NCBI GenBank assembly: GCA_943787535.1
Contig: CALSMU010000009.1
Span: 1 to 64,000, forward strand
Source of the DNA: an uncultured Flavobacteriales bacterium
GTDB taxonomy: Bacteria > Bacteroidota > Bacteroidia > Flavobacteriales_D > Parvicellaceae
Reading direction: 5' to 3'
Length of the DNA: 64,000 nucleotides
Part shown: positions 33,729 to 41,645 of the stretch, in pieces
Layout: each line of letters starts with the position of its first letter
Position numbering within the stretch: position 1 is the first letter of the stretch
Notes under the pieces: generated by a model
What the model was told of the DNA's origin: nothing
The model's input: only the letters and a program-made list of their open reading frames with translations
Database searches by the model: none
Translations under genes and position numbers: made by a program

Positions 33729-35333
33729 ATGAAAGAACTAAACGAATTCAAAAAATTTAGCCCTGAGCGCAAAGCTCTTGGAGAAAATAATAATGCAATT
33801 ATCTATACTCGCGTTTCAACAAAGGAACAAGCAGACACAAACACAAGTCTTGGAACTCAAAAAAGGTATTGCGAAAATTATGCTAAAGCGAATGAATTAA
33901 ATGTAGTAGGCTATTTTGGAGGAACGCACGAATCAGCAAAAAGTGATGACAGAAAGGAATTTAAAAGAATGCTGAAGTATGTCAAGCAAAGTGGCTCAAT
34001 AGGCTACATTATCGTTTATTCATACGATCGATTTTCACGAACAGGATCCAGTGCATCTCAAATCACACATGAATTACTGAATCAAGGAATTCAAGTAAAA
34101 GCAGTGACTCAAGAGGTTGATGCGACTTCAGCATCAGGTAAATTCCAGCAAAACCTATTCTATATGTTTAGTCAATTTGACAACGAACTGAGAAGAGATA
34201 AAACAATCACCGCAATGAGTGACTTATTGCGAAAAGGCTATTGGCTTTGGAATCCCCCACTGGGTTATATCAATAAGAAAAAATATCATAAAGCAGTGGA
34301 TTGGGATATTGTGATTGATGAAAACGGAAAACAACTAAAAAAAGCTTTTAAGTGGAGATTGAAAAACACATACTCTAATGCTGAAATCGTCAGAAGATTG
34401 AATGCAGCAGGAATGAAGATAAATGAAAAGCGCTTACATGAGATTTTCAAGAATCCTTTTTATTGCGGAATTCTTGTATGTAAAATGTTACCTGGTGAAA
34501 TAATTGAAGGGAAGCACAAACCTATTGTATCTAAAGAGGATTTTTTAGTAATCAATTCTGAATCTCATTCTCAGGTAAAAGAATATAAAACAGACAACGA
34601 TCAACTTCCACTAAAGCAATTCGTTTACTGTGAAGCTTGCCACACCCCTTTGACAGGTTTTATTGTTAAACAAAAAGGATTGTATTACTATAAATGCAGA
34701 ACCAAAGGATGTAGCTGTACAAAATCGGCAAAAAAACTTCATGAGCAATTTGAGCAGAGATTAAGTAATTTTCAAGTTGATTCAGAATATGCCGATATAA
34801 TCAAGGAGGTAATGGTTTACACCTATTATTCTATAACAAAAGACAACAGGGAAAATGAGACGAATGTCAAAAAGCAATTGAGCTTGCTAAAGTCCAAAAT
34901 TGATACTATTGAAGAACGCTTTGCAATTGGAGAAATTGACAACGAAATATATAAGAAATTCAAAACCAAATATGAAGCAGAAGAAAAGAATTTACAGTCA
35001 AATTTATTCAGTTCTGAAATTTCGAGTTCAAACCTTCAAAAAGCAATAGACAAAGCATTAAAAATGTCTTCTAACCTTAGTGAATTATGGACTTCTGGCG
35101 ATTTATTTCAAAAGAAGAAAATACAAAATTTAGTGTTTCCATCCGGAATAGGTTACGACAAGTTAAAAGGCAAAGTTCAAACCAAAAGAGTAAATTCTAT
35201 TTTCTCCGCTATCCCTTTATTATCAATGGATTTAGCAAAAATAAAAAGCGGAGAACCAGTTAATTTTAACCAATTCTCCGCTTTGGTGACCCAGACAGGA
35301 TTCAAACCTGTAACCGCCAGAGCCGAAATCTGA
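33729..35333 (+). CDS. Large serine recombinase (integrase) whose C-terminus reads into tRNA-Arg
   Basis: A 534-residue site-specific recombinase. The resolvase domain has catalytic Ser30 in YTRVST, with YDRFSRTGSSASQITHELL and the DNELRRD helix. A recombinase domain (GYWLWNPPLGY..., LNAAGMKINEKRLHEIFKNPFYCGIL) is followed by a zinc ribbon with CEAC and CRTKGCSC, and a coiled coil (about 380-440). The last residues QTGFKPVTARAEI are encoded by the 3' end of the tRNA-Arg, read antisense. The 11238 remnant shows a different natural tail (SSGDSSNFLEDLKALE). The recombinase presumably integrates the element at the tRNA-Arg. Confidence 0.93.
   Translation: MKELNEFKKFSPERKALGENNNAIIYTRVSTKEQADTNTSLGTQKRYCENYAKANELNVVGYFGGTHESAKSDDRKEFKRMLKYVKQSGSIGYIIVYSYDRFSRTGSSASQITHELLNQGIQVKAVTQEVDATSASGKFQQNLFYMFSQFDNELRRDKTITAMSDLLRKGYWLWNPPLGYINKKKYHKAVDWDIVIDENGKQLKKAFKWRLKNTYSNAEIVRRLNAAGMKINEKRLHEIFKNPFYCGILVCKMLPGEIIEGKHKPIVSKEDFLVINSESHSQVKEYKTDNDQLPLKQFVYCEACHTPLTGFIVKQKGLYYYKCRTKGCSCTKSAKKLHEQFEQRLSNFQVDSEYADIIKEVMVYTYYSITKDNRENETNVKKQLSLLKSKIDTIEERFAIGEIDNEIYKKFKTKYEAEEKNLQSNLFSSEISSSNLQKAIDKALKMSSNLSELWTSGDLFQKKKIQNLVFPSGIGYDKLKGKVQTKRVNSIFSAIPLLSMDLAKIKSGEPVNFNQFSALVTQTGFKPVTARAEI
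35172..35291 (+). repeat. Right 120-bp direct repeat (att-like) of the element
   Basis: Mate of 11238-11357. The copies part ways just after GGTGACC (35285-35291): the right side continues into the tRNA-Arg (CAGACAGG), the left side into the element. The strand exchange is therefore most simply placed within or next to TTGGTGACC. Confidence 0.85.
35245..35284 (-). terminator. Hairpin inside the recombinase 3' end, probable tRNA terminator
   Basis: A perfect 11-bp stem AAAGCGGAGAA / TTCTCCGCTTT encloses GTTAA/TTAAC. On the minus strand, reading out of the tRNA, it begins right at the tRNA end and is followed by TTTATTTTTGC. It thus replaces the native terminator (40228-40257) of this tRNA copy. 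Confidence 0.65.
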
Positions 35334-35360
35334 TGCGCTATTCAGTTGCGCCACTGGGCC
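35284..35360 (-). tRNA. tRNA-Arg (anticodon TCG), copy with encoded CCA
   Basis: The cloverleaf folds fully: acceptor GGCCCAG/CTGGGTC, D-stem GCGC/GCGC, anticodon stem TCAGA/TCTGG with loop TTTCGGC (anticodon TCG), T-arm ACAGG/CCTGT with loop TTTGAAT, discriminator A. The CCA end is encoded here because the element's core supplies GGT on the other strand. Positions 19 and 56 are A and T instead of G and C, keeping the tertiary pair. The other copy at 40266 has the same 74-nt body. Confidence 0.92.
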
Positions 35361-35933
35361 ATTTTATTTCTTTAACACCCAGGCAGACAGCCCTTCGTTT
35401 TCTTTAATCTCTTTCTTTGCTTTCTTAGCTTCCTTTCGAGAGCTATATTTTCCAAATGAAACGCGATGCAATCCTTTATTTTGATCTATAATCATTGCAC
35501 CTTCATAACCTTTATCTATAAAATTTTCAACCAACCTATCTGCATTTGATTTTTTACCGAAACAACCACCTATTACAAAATACCCTTTTTCCAAATCAAT
35601 AGGCTCGATGCTCGTATATGTTTCTTTCTCCACAAACGTTGTATCCGCAACAACAACATCATTAGTTTCTTCTGGTGAAACACTTATCTCTTCATTCGCT
35701 TCAATTACCACATCAACTTCATTAAGAGGGTCAATTTTAGTTTCTCCTATTAATACCTCAGACACTTCCTTTTTCTCAATTAAAGAGGAGTTAATTCGCT
35801 CTGGCTTATAATTAGTTGTTCTCTTTGTTTTGCTATATGTAAATGGATTCAAATCTGAATACTGAAAATTATCTCCTCCATTTAACAAATCCGTTTTCAT
35901 AGGAATCCATGCAGAATAAAACACTATGGGAAT
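35287..35933 (-). repeat. 647-bp direct repeat, copy 1 (mate 40266-40912)
   Basis: tRNA-Arg plus the 3' half of the HU/SPOR gene are repeated with a constant offset of 4979 bp. I saw one mismatch (near 35771, Lys instead of Glu in the protein). The identity stops abruptly at 35933, where a pirin fragment begins. Confidence 0.92.
35364..35933 (-). pseudogene. Truncated copy of the HU/SPOR-domain gene
   Basis: It encodes the part from [13 protein letters not shown] to the C-terminus (SAWVLKK) of the 40343-41506 protein, including the SPOR domain. It lacks the first ~197 residues (both HU-like domains and half of the membrane span). The upstream side at 35933 is fused to unrelated DNA and has no proper start or promoter. 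Confidence 0.9.
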
Positions 35934-36113
35934 CAAGACGCTTACTTCCTAATTCTAGAAGGAAAACCTATTGGGGAGCCCGTAGCACAATATGGTCCTT
36001 TTGTTATGAATACGCAAGAAGAAATACAACAAGCAATGAAAGACTATGGCAGAACTCAATTCGGAGGATGGCCATGGTCAGAGAGAGAAGTTGTGCACCA
36101 CAGAGAAAAATGA
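35934..36113 (+). pseudogene. C-terminal fragment of a pirin-family gene
   Basis: The + frame reads [20 protein letters not shown], then [17 protein letters not shown] and [21 protein letters not shown], then stop. This is the characteristic end of pirin-family cupins. Only about 60 residues exist, and the 5' side joins the truncated SPOR gene at 35933. It is thus one side of a rearrangement junction. The remaining 36114-36317 shows no gene. Confidence 0.85.
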
Positions 36114-36317
36114 CGATTTGCTCTACACACTAGTGGAAAAGAAGAAAATAAATAAAACTGTACGGCCCCATTTTGAATATTCTAGCCAACAATACATAAA
36201 GGTAACAGCAGTTTGGAATAATATCAAACCTTCTTTTAATTTATTTGGGTATATTGTTAGTGAAAAGAATTGAGAGGGTTATTATCCTCTGATACTTCTG
36301 AAATAGAGGTTGGCAAC

Positions 36318-37214
36318 ATGAAAAGAGAGCAATATAATCACAGAGAACAGGAACGAAGACTATGGAATAAATGGCAGAATTCTGATAAACGCAGTCTTTT
36401 CAATGAACAAAAGCAAAAGCCGCTACAAGCATTGATGTTTTGGATAACTCACTATCCCAGCATTCTTCCAATATTATTTTTAAATCTAATCCCAATATTT
36501 GGCGTAATTTTTTATGATTGGGAGGCTTTTGGTATTCTTGGCGCCTATATCTTAGAAACATTTGTCATTCTGTTTTTTTCGTGTTACAAAATCTTTTTTT
36601 TGAAAAATAGCACGTGCCTAGAAATAATGAAACACGCGCCTAAAAAAATAATAAACCCCGAACCGAATAAACTCTTTTGTATTACGAATGATATGGTCCC
36701 CTTTCCAAATGTTGGTAGAAGCAGAACAGAAAAATTGCAGAACGATTATAAATTGTCTAAAGAGAAAAATGCAAAGTTTCTTTATCACATATATCGTTAC
36801 AAAATACATCGCGTTTTATTTCTGTCATCCTTGTGTTTCGTTTGGTCCCTCTTTTTCTTTGTTTTTATTGGGCCTGAGAACTGGTCTGCATTATTGAGCC
36901 TTTCCACGCTATATGCGATCAGCTTATTGTTTTTTTATCACTTTATCTCGTTCATCGCAAATTATTTTTTTAAACAAGAAAATGAAAAAAGCAGCACTTT
37001 TTACAAGAGTCAACTGGACCCTATATTTCGAATGATGATCCTCCATGTTGTTATTTGTTTAGGTGCTTTGGCAGCTGGAGGTCATACTTATGATTTTCCT
37101 ATGCTATGTATATTAACAGGCATTAAGTTATGTATAGATTTATATTTTCACTTTTCATCACACCCAAGCACAATTGAGGAAAGAATTAATAAATGGGATT
37201 TATATGTTAAATAA
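36318..37214 (+). CDS. Multi-pass membrane protein (DUF6498-like)
   Basis: From ATG 36318 the product has 298 residues; a TTG at 36270 would add 16. A charged N-terminus (REQERRLWNKWQ) is followed by about six membrane segments (ILPILFLNLIPIFGVIF, AYILETFVILFFSC, VLFLSSLCFVWSLFFFVFIG, LYAISLLFFYHFI, MILHVVICLGALAAGG). The ILFLNLIPIFGVIFYDWEAFGIL-type opening resembles the DUF6498 family. Function unknown. It lies upstream of lemA-like and DUF2207 genes but has a 140-nt gap and a separate promoter before them. Confidence 0.65.
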   Translation: MKREQYNHREQERRLWNKWQNSDKRSLFNEQKQKPLQALMFWITHYPSILPILFLNLIPIFGVIFYDWEAFGILGAYILETFVILFFSCYKIFFLKNSTCLEIMKHAPKKIINPEPNKLFCITNDMVPFPNVGRSRTEKLQNDYKLSKEKNAKFLYHIYRYKIHRVLFLSSLCFVWSLFFFVFIGPENWSALLSLSTLYAISLLFFYHFISFIANYFFKQENEKSSTFYKSQLDPIFRMMILHVVICLGALAAGGHTYDFPMLCILTGIKLCIDLYFHFSSHPSTIEERINKWDLYVK

Positions 37215-37302
37215 CAACTTCAATTACGATTGGATCTGTATATTTTCTAATAAATAGTTTTCTTTCTTTGGAATAGCACCTTTTAACAATGTTTCGATTC
37301 TT

Positions 37303-37333
37303 TTGAAATGTAACTGCTGAATATGTATATTTA
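37303..37333 (+). promoter_or_regulatory. Promoter of the lemA-DUF2207 operon
   Basis: TTG at 37303-37305, a 20-bp spacer and TATATTTA at 37326-37333 (one mismatch to TAnnTTTG), 21 nt before the LemA start. Confidence 0.65.
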
Positions 37334-37354
37334 GGAATATCAAAAAAGTAAATT

Positions 37355-37921
37355 ATGTCTGTCATCGATATTTTAATTACGATCATATCCACACCCATAG
37401 TATGGATTGTTGTCATTTATATCATATATGTCTATAATAAATTAGTTAAATCCCGAAATATTAAAACAGAAGCATGGAGTGGTGTGGATGTCCAACTCAA
37501 GAAACGTCATGATCTTGTTCCTAACTTGATCAATATTGTAAAAACCTATGCTGCGTATGAAAGTGACCTTATTGAAAAAGTTACTTTGGCCAGATCATCT
37601 GCTATGGAGGCCAAAATGATTAATGAAAAGAGCAGTGGAGAGGGTTTGTTGGGCCTACAATTGGGAAATTTAATGGTATTGGTTGAAGATTACCCCGATC
37701 TTAAAGCAAATGATAATTTCCTAGACCTACAAAAGAATCTAGCAGATATTGAAGATACAATTCAGCATGCCCGAAGATATTACAATGGTTCTGTTAGGGA
37801 TTTAAATAATTTAATAGAAAAGATTCCTTCAAATATAGTTGCACGTCTTTTTCGGTTTAAAAAAGCTGAGTTTTTTGAAATACAAGATACTCAAGAAAGA
37901 AAAGTTCCCAAAAGCTATTAA
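37355..37921 (+). CDS. LemA family protein
   Basis: 188 residues: one N-terminal membrane span (IVWIVVIYIIYVYNKLV), then the LemA helical domain with the signatures W(S)GVDVQLKKRHDLVPNLI, TYAAYE, LARS and ARRYYNGSVRDLNNLIEKIPSN. LemA proteins are membrane-anchored and of unclear role, often paired with DUF2207/TPM-domain proteins, as here. The stop overlaps the ATG of the next gene by one base. Confidence 0.92.
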   Translation: MSVIDILITIISTPIVWIVVIYIIYVYNKLVKSRNIKTEAWSGVDVQLKKRHDLVPNLINIVKTYAAYESDLIEKVTLARSSAMEAKMINEKSSGEGLLGLQLGNLMVLVEDYPDLKANDNFLDLQKNLADIEDTIQHARRYYNGSVRDLNNLIEKIPSNIVARLFRFKKAEFFEIQDTQERKVPKSY

Positions 37922-39918
37922 TGAAAATCCTGATATACATATGTATCCTTTTCATGTCCACCAAACTGATTGGTCAGAAGATTTACGAAGACGTCAAAAT
38001 AAAACGCTTTAAAAGTGAAGTTTGGATTCCGCGTACTGGAAATATAGAAGTCTCAGAAAAAATAACTTGTGTATTCAAAAAGTCTACTGGCAATCCCGTA
38101 TTTGTTCGAAAAATCAGTCACCGGTACAAAAACCTCCACCAAAAGGAACAACACAACAGCAGTTGCCAAATTAAATCATTGAAGATAGACAAACAACCGG
38201 TTACGTATATAATTGATGACGATAGTGTTTTCATTTATTTCGGACAAGCCAATGATAGAATTTTACCCGGAACTTATGAATTTGAATTTAAATATGACAT
38301 TGTTAACCAAATATCTTGCAGCGAGAATAGAGATTATTGCGACTTAACTTGGGATGTAAATGGATTTAATTCAGGATATGCTATTGATCAGTTGATTTGT
38401 ATTGTTACGGCTGAAGAAAAAAACATCCTCTCTTACCCTGGTTCTTATGGTGGTTCAATGGTCCCTACATCATTAGGTTATACAATTGAGGGAGGAAAAT
38501 ATTGTTCAATTCAATCCGATACCAACAATGTTGTTTTTAAATCAATAAAGAAATATAAATCGGATGAGGGACAGCGGATTACGGTGCTTCTTCCAAAAGA
38601 ATATTTTTCGCCAGCTGTTGTAAATTCCGCCATAGAAAGAGATAAATTAAAACATCAAAAAATTCTTGACCTTGCCCAAAAGCAATCCAAGAGAGATTAC
38701 AATGGTTTGCCAATTGATAAAGAAACTAAAAAACAAGCAGATCCAAATGAAAATAAAAAAGTATCCGAAAAAGATCGGGAGCTAATAATGGACAGTTGGG
38801 AGTATCAGGAAAAAAAACTTGAAGAGCTAGCTCGAGAAGAGGAAAATAATGCAAATCAAGATGAAATGATCGGTTTGTATGAGAGAGACTCCGTTTACAC
38901 TATTCGTTTTACCGTTATTGGCATATTGCTAATTGGTTCATTTTATTTTGTAGTGTGGAGAATGTATGGAAGGGATCCACCTGAGGATACGGTGTATCCT
39001 ATATACTACCCTCCACACAATTTACAGCCATCAGCAATGGGGTATATACTGGATTACTTTGATATGACGACAGATCGTTATTTTACAGGTGAGGTCCTCA
39101 ATTTAGTATCCAAAAATGCGATTCGAATTGAGAAAAGAAAAAATCGCCGTGAATCTATAGTATTTGTTAAAAATGAATTTACTGAGCTTACTCCATCTGA
39201 AGAAGAGTCGGTCCTCAAGGAAATCAAGATCCGACTTACACCGTCTGAGGAAGAGCTATTAAATACTTTGTTTCCAACAGGAAATGAACTGGTTATTTCT
39301 CCTGAAAACCGCGGTATTATTGGAGATGCAAAACTAACTGTTTTGAGGCATTCCGGATCCCAAAATGAGAATAATCGTTTGTTTGCTACGAATGATAAGT
39401 GGGTAATATACGGTTGGCTGATATCAGCCATTTATTTTATAATTGGTTGGTTGGTGTCTTTTCAAAATACCGAATTTTATGTTCCTTTGGTTTTTGTTGT
39501 AATAGCGGTAATCATGAGGTTTATTGTTCCTAGTTTTTCCAGATATAAATTAATTAGAGGATTACTTTATGGTTTTATATTCTTTTTTCTGACCGTCTTT
39601 TGCTTGTATTTCTTTGCCACTTTCGCTTCAGGGTTATATTTCTTTTTTTGGCTTTTCTTATTAGGAATCAATTATCGTTTTATAGAACTTCTCAAGGCTC
39701 CAACCACTCTTGGGCAACAATATATGGCTGACATCAAAGGTTTCAAAATGTATCTTTCCAAGTTGAGTAATTTTAAAAACAGCACCTTTAATTCTTTTCA
39801 GCTTGGACAAAATGAGCTTGATCATTACCTTCCATATGCCCATGCACTTGGTGTGCAAATTAAATGGGTTGAAGAATTTGAAGATCAATTTGAGAATGAG
39901 CTCCAACCTAAAAATTAA
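37921..39918 (+). CDS. DUF2207 (YciQ-like) membrane protein
   Basis: 665 residues. A signal peptide (MKILIYICILFMSTKLIGQ) precedes an extracytoplasmic beta domain (30-230, typical of DUF2207 with GTYEFEFKYDI). A charged coiled-coil segment (about 240-320) leads to a membrane span (TVIGILLIGSFYFVVW), then RDPPEDTVYPIYYPPHNLQPSAMGYILD, the family hallmark. A cytoplasmic domain and further spans (VIYGWLISAIYFIIGWL, FVVIAVIMRFIV, LFYGFIF-type) follow, then GLKMYLS-like FKMYLSKL. It is commonly found with LemA. Role unknown. Confidence 0.85.
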   Translation: MKILIYICILFMSTKLIGQKIYEDVKIKRFKSEVWIPRTGNIEVSEKITCVFKKSTGNPVFVRKISHRYKNLHQKEQHNSSCQIKSLKIDKQPVTYIIDDDSVFIYFGQANDRILPGTYEFEFKYDIVNQISCSENRDYCDLTWDVNGFNSGYAIDQLICIVTAEEKNILSYPGSYGGSMVPTSLGYTIEGGKYCSIQSDTNNVVFKSIKKYKSDEGQRITVLLPKEYFSPAVVNSAIERDKLKHQKILDLAQKQSKRDYNGLPIDKETKKQADPNENKKVSEKDRELIMDSWEYQEKKLEELAREEENNANQDEMIGLYERDSVYTIRFTVIGILLIGSFYFVVWRMYGRDPPEDTVYPIYYPPHNLQPSAMGYILDYFDMTTDRYFTGEVLNLVSKNAIRIEKRKNRRESIVFVKNEFTELTPSEEESVLKEIKIRLTPSEEELLNTLFPTGNELVISPENRGIIGDAKLTVLRHSGSQNENNRLFATNDKWVIYGWLISAIYFIIGWLVSFQNTEFYVPLVFVVIAVIMRFIVPSFSRYKLIRGLLYGFIFFFLTVFCLYFFATFASGLYFFFWLFLLGINYRFIELLKAPTTLGQQYMADIKGFKMYLSKLSNFKNSTFNSFQLGQNELDHYLPYAHALGVQIKWVEEFEDQFENELQPKN

Positions 39919-40049
39919 ATCAATTAAGAATGAGTACCTGTGAAATAACAAAAGCCTGGGTAAGGATTTACAACCTGAAGTTCATTAGATTAATTTAACC
40001 CTATTGACCATTCTTCACTAGTATAAATTCGATTCGCCCTAAAACAAAT

Positions 40050-40077
40050 AAAGCTCGATACTTTCGCATCGAGCTTT
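40050..40077. terminator. Hairpin between DUF2207 gene and tRNA-Arg
   Basis: A perfect 10-bp stem AAAGCTCGAT / ATCGAGCTTT with an 8-nt loop, with T-rich flanks in both directions. It likely terminates the lemA-DUF2207 transcript. The remainder of the 39919-40265 gap has no gene; 40012-40045 and 40190-40225 are weakly similar to each other. Confidence 0.6.
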
Positions 40078-40227
40078 GCTTTCTTGTCTGGTTCACCAGG
40101 ATTATATCGCTACCGCTAATGATCCTTTTGAACTCCGAATTCCGAGTAAAAAGCTATCAATTTTCAATTGATATATCTTTGCTCTTTTATCACTCATTTG
40201 AATAAATTCAATTCGTTCTAAAACGCA

Positions 40228-40257
40228 AAAAAGCCTACTGTAAACAGTAAGCTTTTT
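40228..40257 (-). terminator. Native terminator of tRNA-Arg
   Basis: A stem AAAAAGC-C-TACTG / CAGTA-A-GCTTTTT lies 9 nt downstream of the tRNA on the minus strand and is followed by a T-run. Confidence 0.75.
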
Positions 40258-40265
40258 ACTCTTAG

Positions 40266-40339
40266 TGACCCAGACAGGATTCAAACCTGTAACCGCCAGA
40301 GCCGAAATCTGATGCGCTATTCAGTTGCGCCACTGGGCC
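40266..40339 (-). tRNA. tRNA-Arg (anticodon TCG), native copy without encoded CCA
   Basis: Same 74-nt sequence as 35287-35360, but the bases after the discriminator are CTA, so CCA must be added enzymatically. It lies 4 nt downstream of the intact HU/SPOR gene on the same strand and is followed by a terminator. It is probably co-transcribed with that gene. Confidence 0.93.
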
Positions 40340-40912
40340 ATTTTATTTCTTTAACACCCAGGCAGACAGCCCTTCGTTTTCTTTAATCTCTTTCTTTGCT
40401 TTCTTAGCTTCCTTTCGAGAGCTATATTTTCCAAATGAAACGCGATGCAATCCTTTATTTTGATCTATAATCATTGCACCTTCATAACCTTTATCTATAA
40501 AATTTTCAACCAACCTATCTGCATTTGATTTTTTACCGAAACAACCACCTATTACAAAATACCCTTTTTCCAAATCAATAGGCTCGATGCTCGTATATGT
40601 TTCTTTCTCCACAAACGTTGTATCCGCAACAACAACATCATTAGTTTCTTCTGGTGAAACACTTATCTCTTCATTCGCTTCAATTACCACATCAACTTCA
40701 TTAAGAGGGTCAATTTTAGTTTCTCCTATTAATACCTCAGACACTTCCTTTTCCTCAATTAAAGAGGAGTTAATTCGCTCTGGCTTATAATTAGTTGTTC
40801 TCTTTGTTTTGCTATATGTAAATGGATTCAAATCTGAATACTGAAAATTATCTCCTCCATTTAACAAATCCGTTTTCATAGGAATCCATGCAGAATAAAA
40901 CACTATGGGAAT
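40266..40912 (-). repeat. 647-bp direct repeat, copy 2 (mate 35287-35933)
   Basis: This copy is continuous with an intact HU/SPOR gene and the accC cluster, so it is the native position. See the mate for the boundaries. Confidence 0.92.
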
Positions 40913-41506
40913 TAAAGCTGCTGCTACCCACCAATAGCTCCTGCGGCTGGCAGAATTCGCTGCAGCAGAAATCGGTATTACCTCATCTTCATTTTGAATC
41001 GGTTGTAGCTTATCCTTGTCATGAATAATATCTAATGGCTTAACCTTAGCCTCTTTAATTGGTAATTCAGAAATAGATTCTTTCTTTCGTTCAATAGGAA
41101 TAGCTTTTACAATTGGCAATCCAAATGAATTTATCAAAAAGTTGGTTGAACTAGGTTTAAAACAAATGTTATTTTCTGGATCTAAAAAAAGAACGCCAAC
41201 TTTATCAATTTCAAATCGTTTTGAGGTAGATAAAGCTGATTTAATCTCACCCACAAATCTGGAAATATCAATAAGCGCTTGCTCATAAGTAATGCTATTG
41301 TTTGCAATTATTTTATGCGCAAGCAATCCATCATTATTCGTCAAATATTTATTGAAAATCACTCGCTTAGCTGGAGGAAAAACACGCCTAGTATTTTCGT
41401 CAACTTTTGCAGAAACATAATTAGCAACAAAACCACCAAAATCCGATAGAATAACACAATCATGCTGGAATAGTAACTCAAAAATATGTTGGTCAATCTT
41501 TTTCAA
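40343..41506 (-). CDS. CCDC81-type HU domain plus SPOR domain membrane protein
   Basis: 387 residues. Residues 1-60 and about 70-135 match the two bacterial CCDC81-like HU domains (HDCVILSDFGGFVANYVSA, RRVFPPAKRVIFNKYLTNNDGLLAHKI). A cytosolic linker leads to a membrane span at about 190-208 ([17 protein letters not shown]), a Glu-rich periplasmic linker and a SPOR domain at about 312-387 (GYFVIGGCFGKKSNADRLV, LHRVSFGKYSSRKEA). SPOR domains bind denuded peptidoglycan at division septa. A consensus promoter lies at 41570-41540. The 3' half is duplicated at 35364. Confidence 0.9.
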   Translation of the reverse strand: MKKIDQHIFELLFQHDCVILSDFGGFVANYVSAKVDENTRRVFPPAKRVIFNKYLTNNDGLLAHKIIANNSITYEQALIDISRFVGEIKSALSTSKRFEIDKVGVLFLDPENNICFKPSSTNFLINSFGLPIVKAIPIERKKESISELPIKEAKVKPLDIIHDKDKLQPIQNEDEVIPISAAANSASRRSYWWVAAALIPIVFYSAWIPMKTDLLNGGDNFQYSDLNPFTYSKTKRTTNYKPERINSSLIEEKEVSEVLIGETKIDPLNEVDVVIEANEEISVSPEETNDVVVADTTFVEKETYTSIEPIDLEKGYFVIGGCFGKKSNADRLVENFIDKGYEGAMIIDQNKGLHRVSFGKYSSRKEAKKAKKEIKENEGLSAWVLKK

Positions 41507-41539
41507 ATGGTGAATCTTTAACTCAATAAGAGGCTAAAA

Positions 41540-41570
41540 CAAATATAACACGAATTTTGGGGACATACAA
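41540..41570 (-). promoter_or_regulatory. Promoter of the HU/SPOR-tRNA unit
   Basis: Minus-strand TTG (41570-41568), a 20-bp spacer and TATATTTG (41547-41540). The predicted start near 41533 gives a 5' leader of about 27 nt. Confidence 0.75.
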
Positions 41571-41581
41571 CAGTAAAACAA

Positions 41582-41624
41582 AAAAGGTCAATCTTCAGAT
41601 AATTATCCGAATGAATGACCTTTT
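41582..41624 (-). terminator. Terminator of the acc/fab cluster
   Basis: Stem AAAAGGTCA / TGACCTTTT with an internal palindrome GATAATTATC, 22 nt after the accC stop; the minus-strand side ends in TTTT(T)G. Confidence 0.7.
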
Positions 41625-41645
41625 AACATATAAATTGATTTTTTA

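Noticed and set aside
11238-35333. Prophage
   Set aside because: No capsid, portal, terminase, tail or lysis genes; only the recombinase and regulator are phage-like. No conjugation genes were seen either, so the element is better called an integrative island.
36046-36273. 75-codon ORF overlapping the pirin fragment
   Set aside because: It is out of frame with the pirin-like sequence, which is the frame with clear family similarity.
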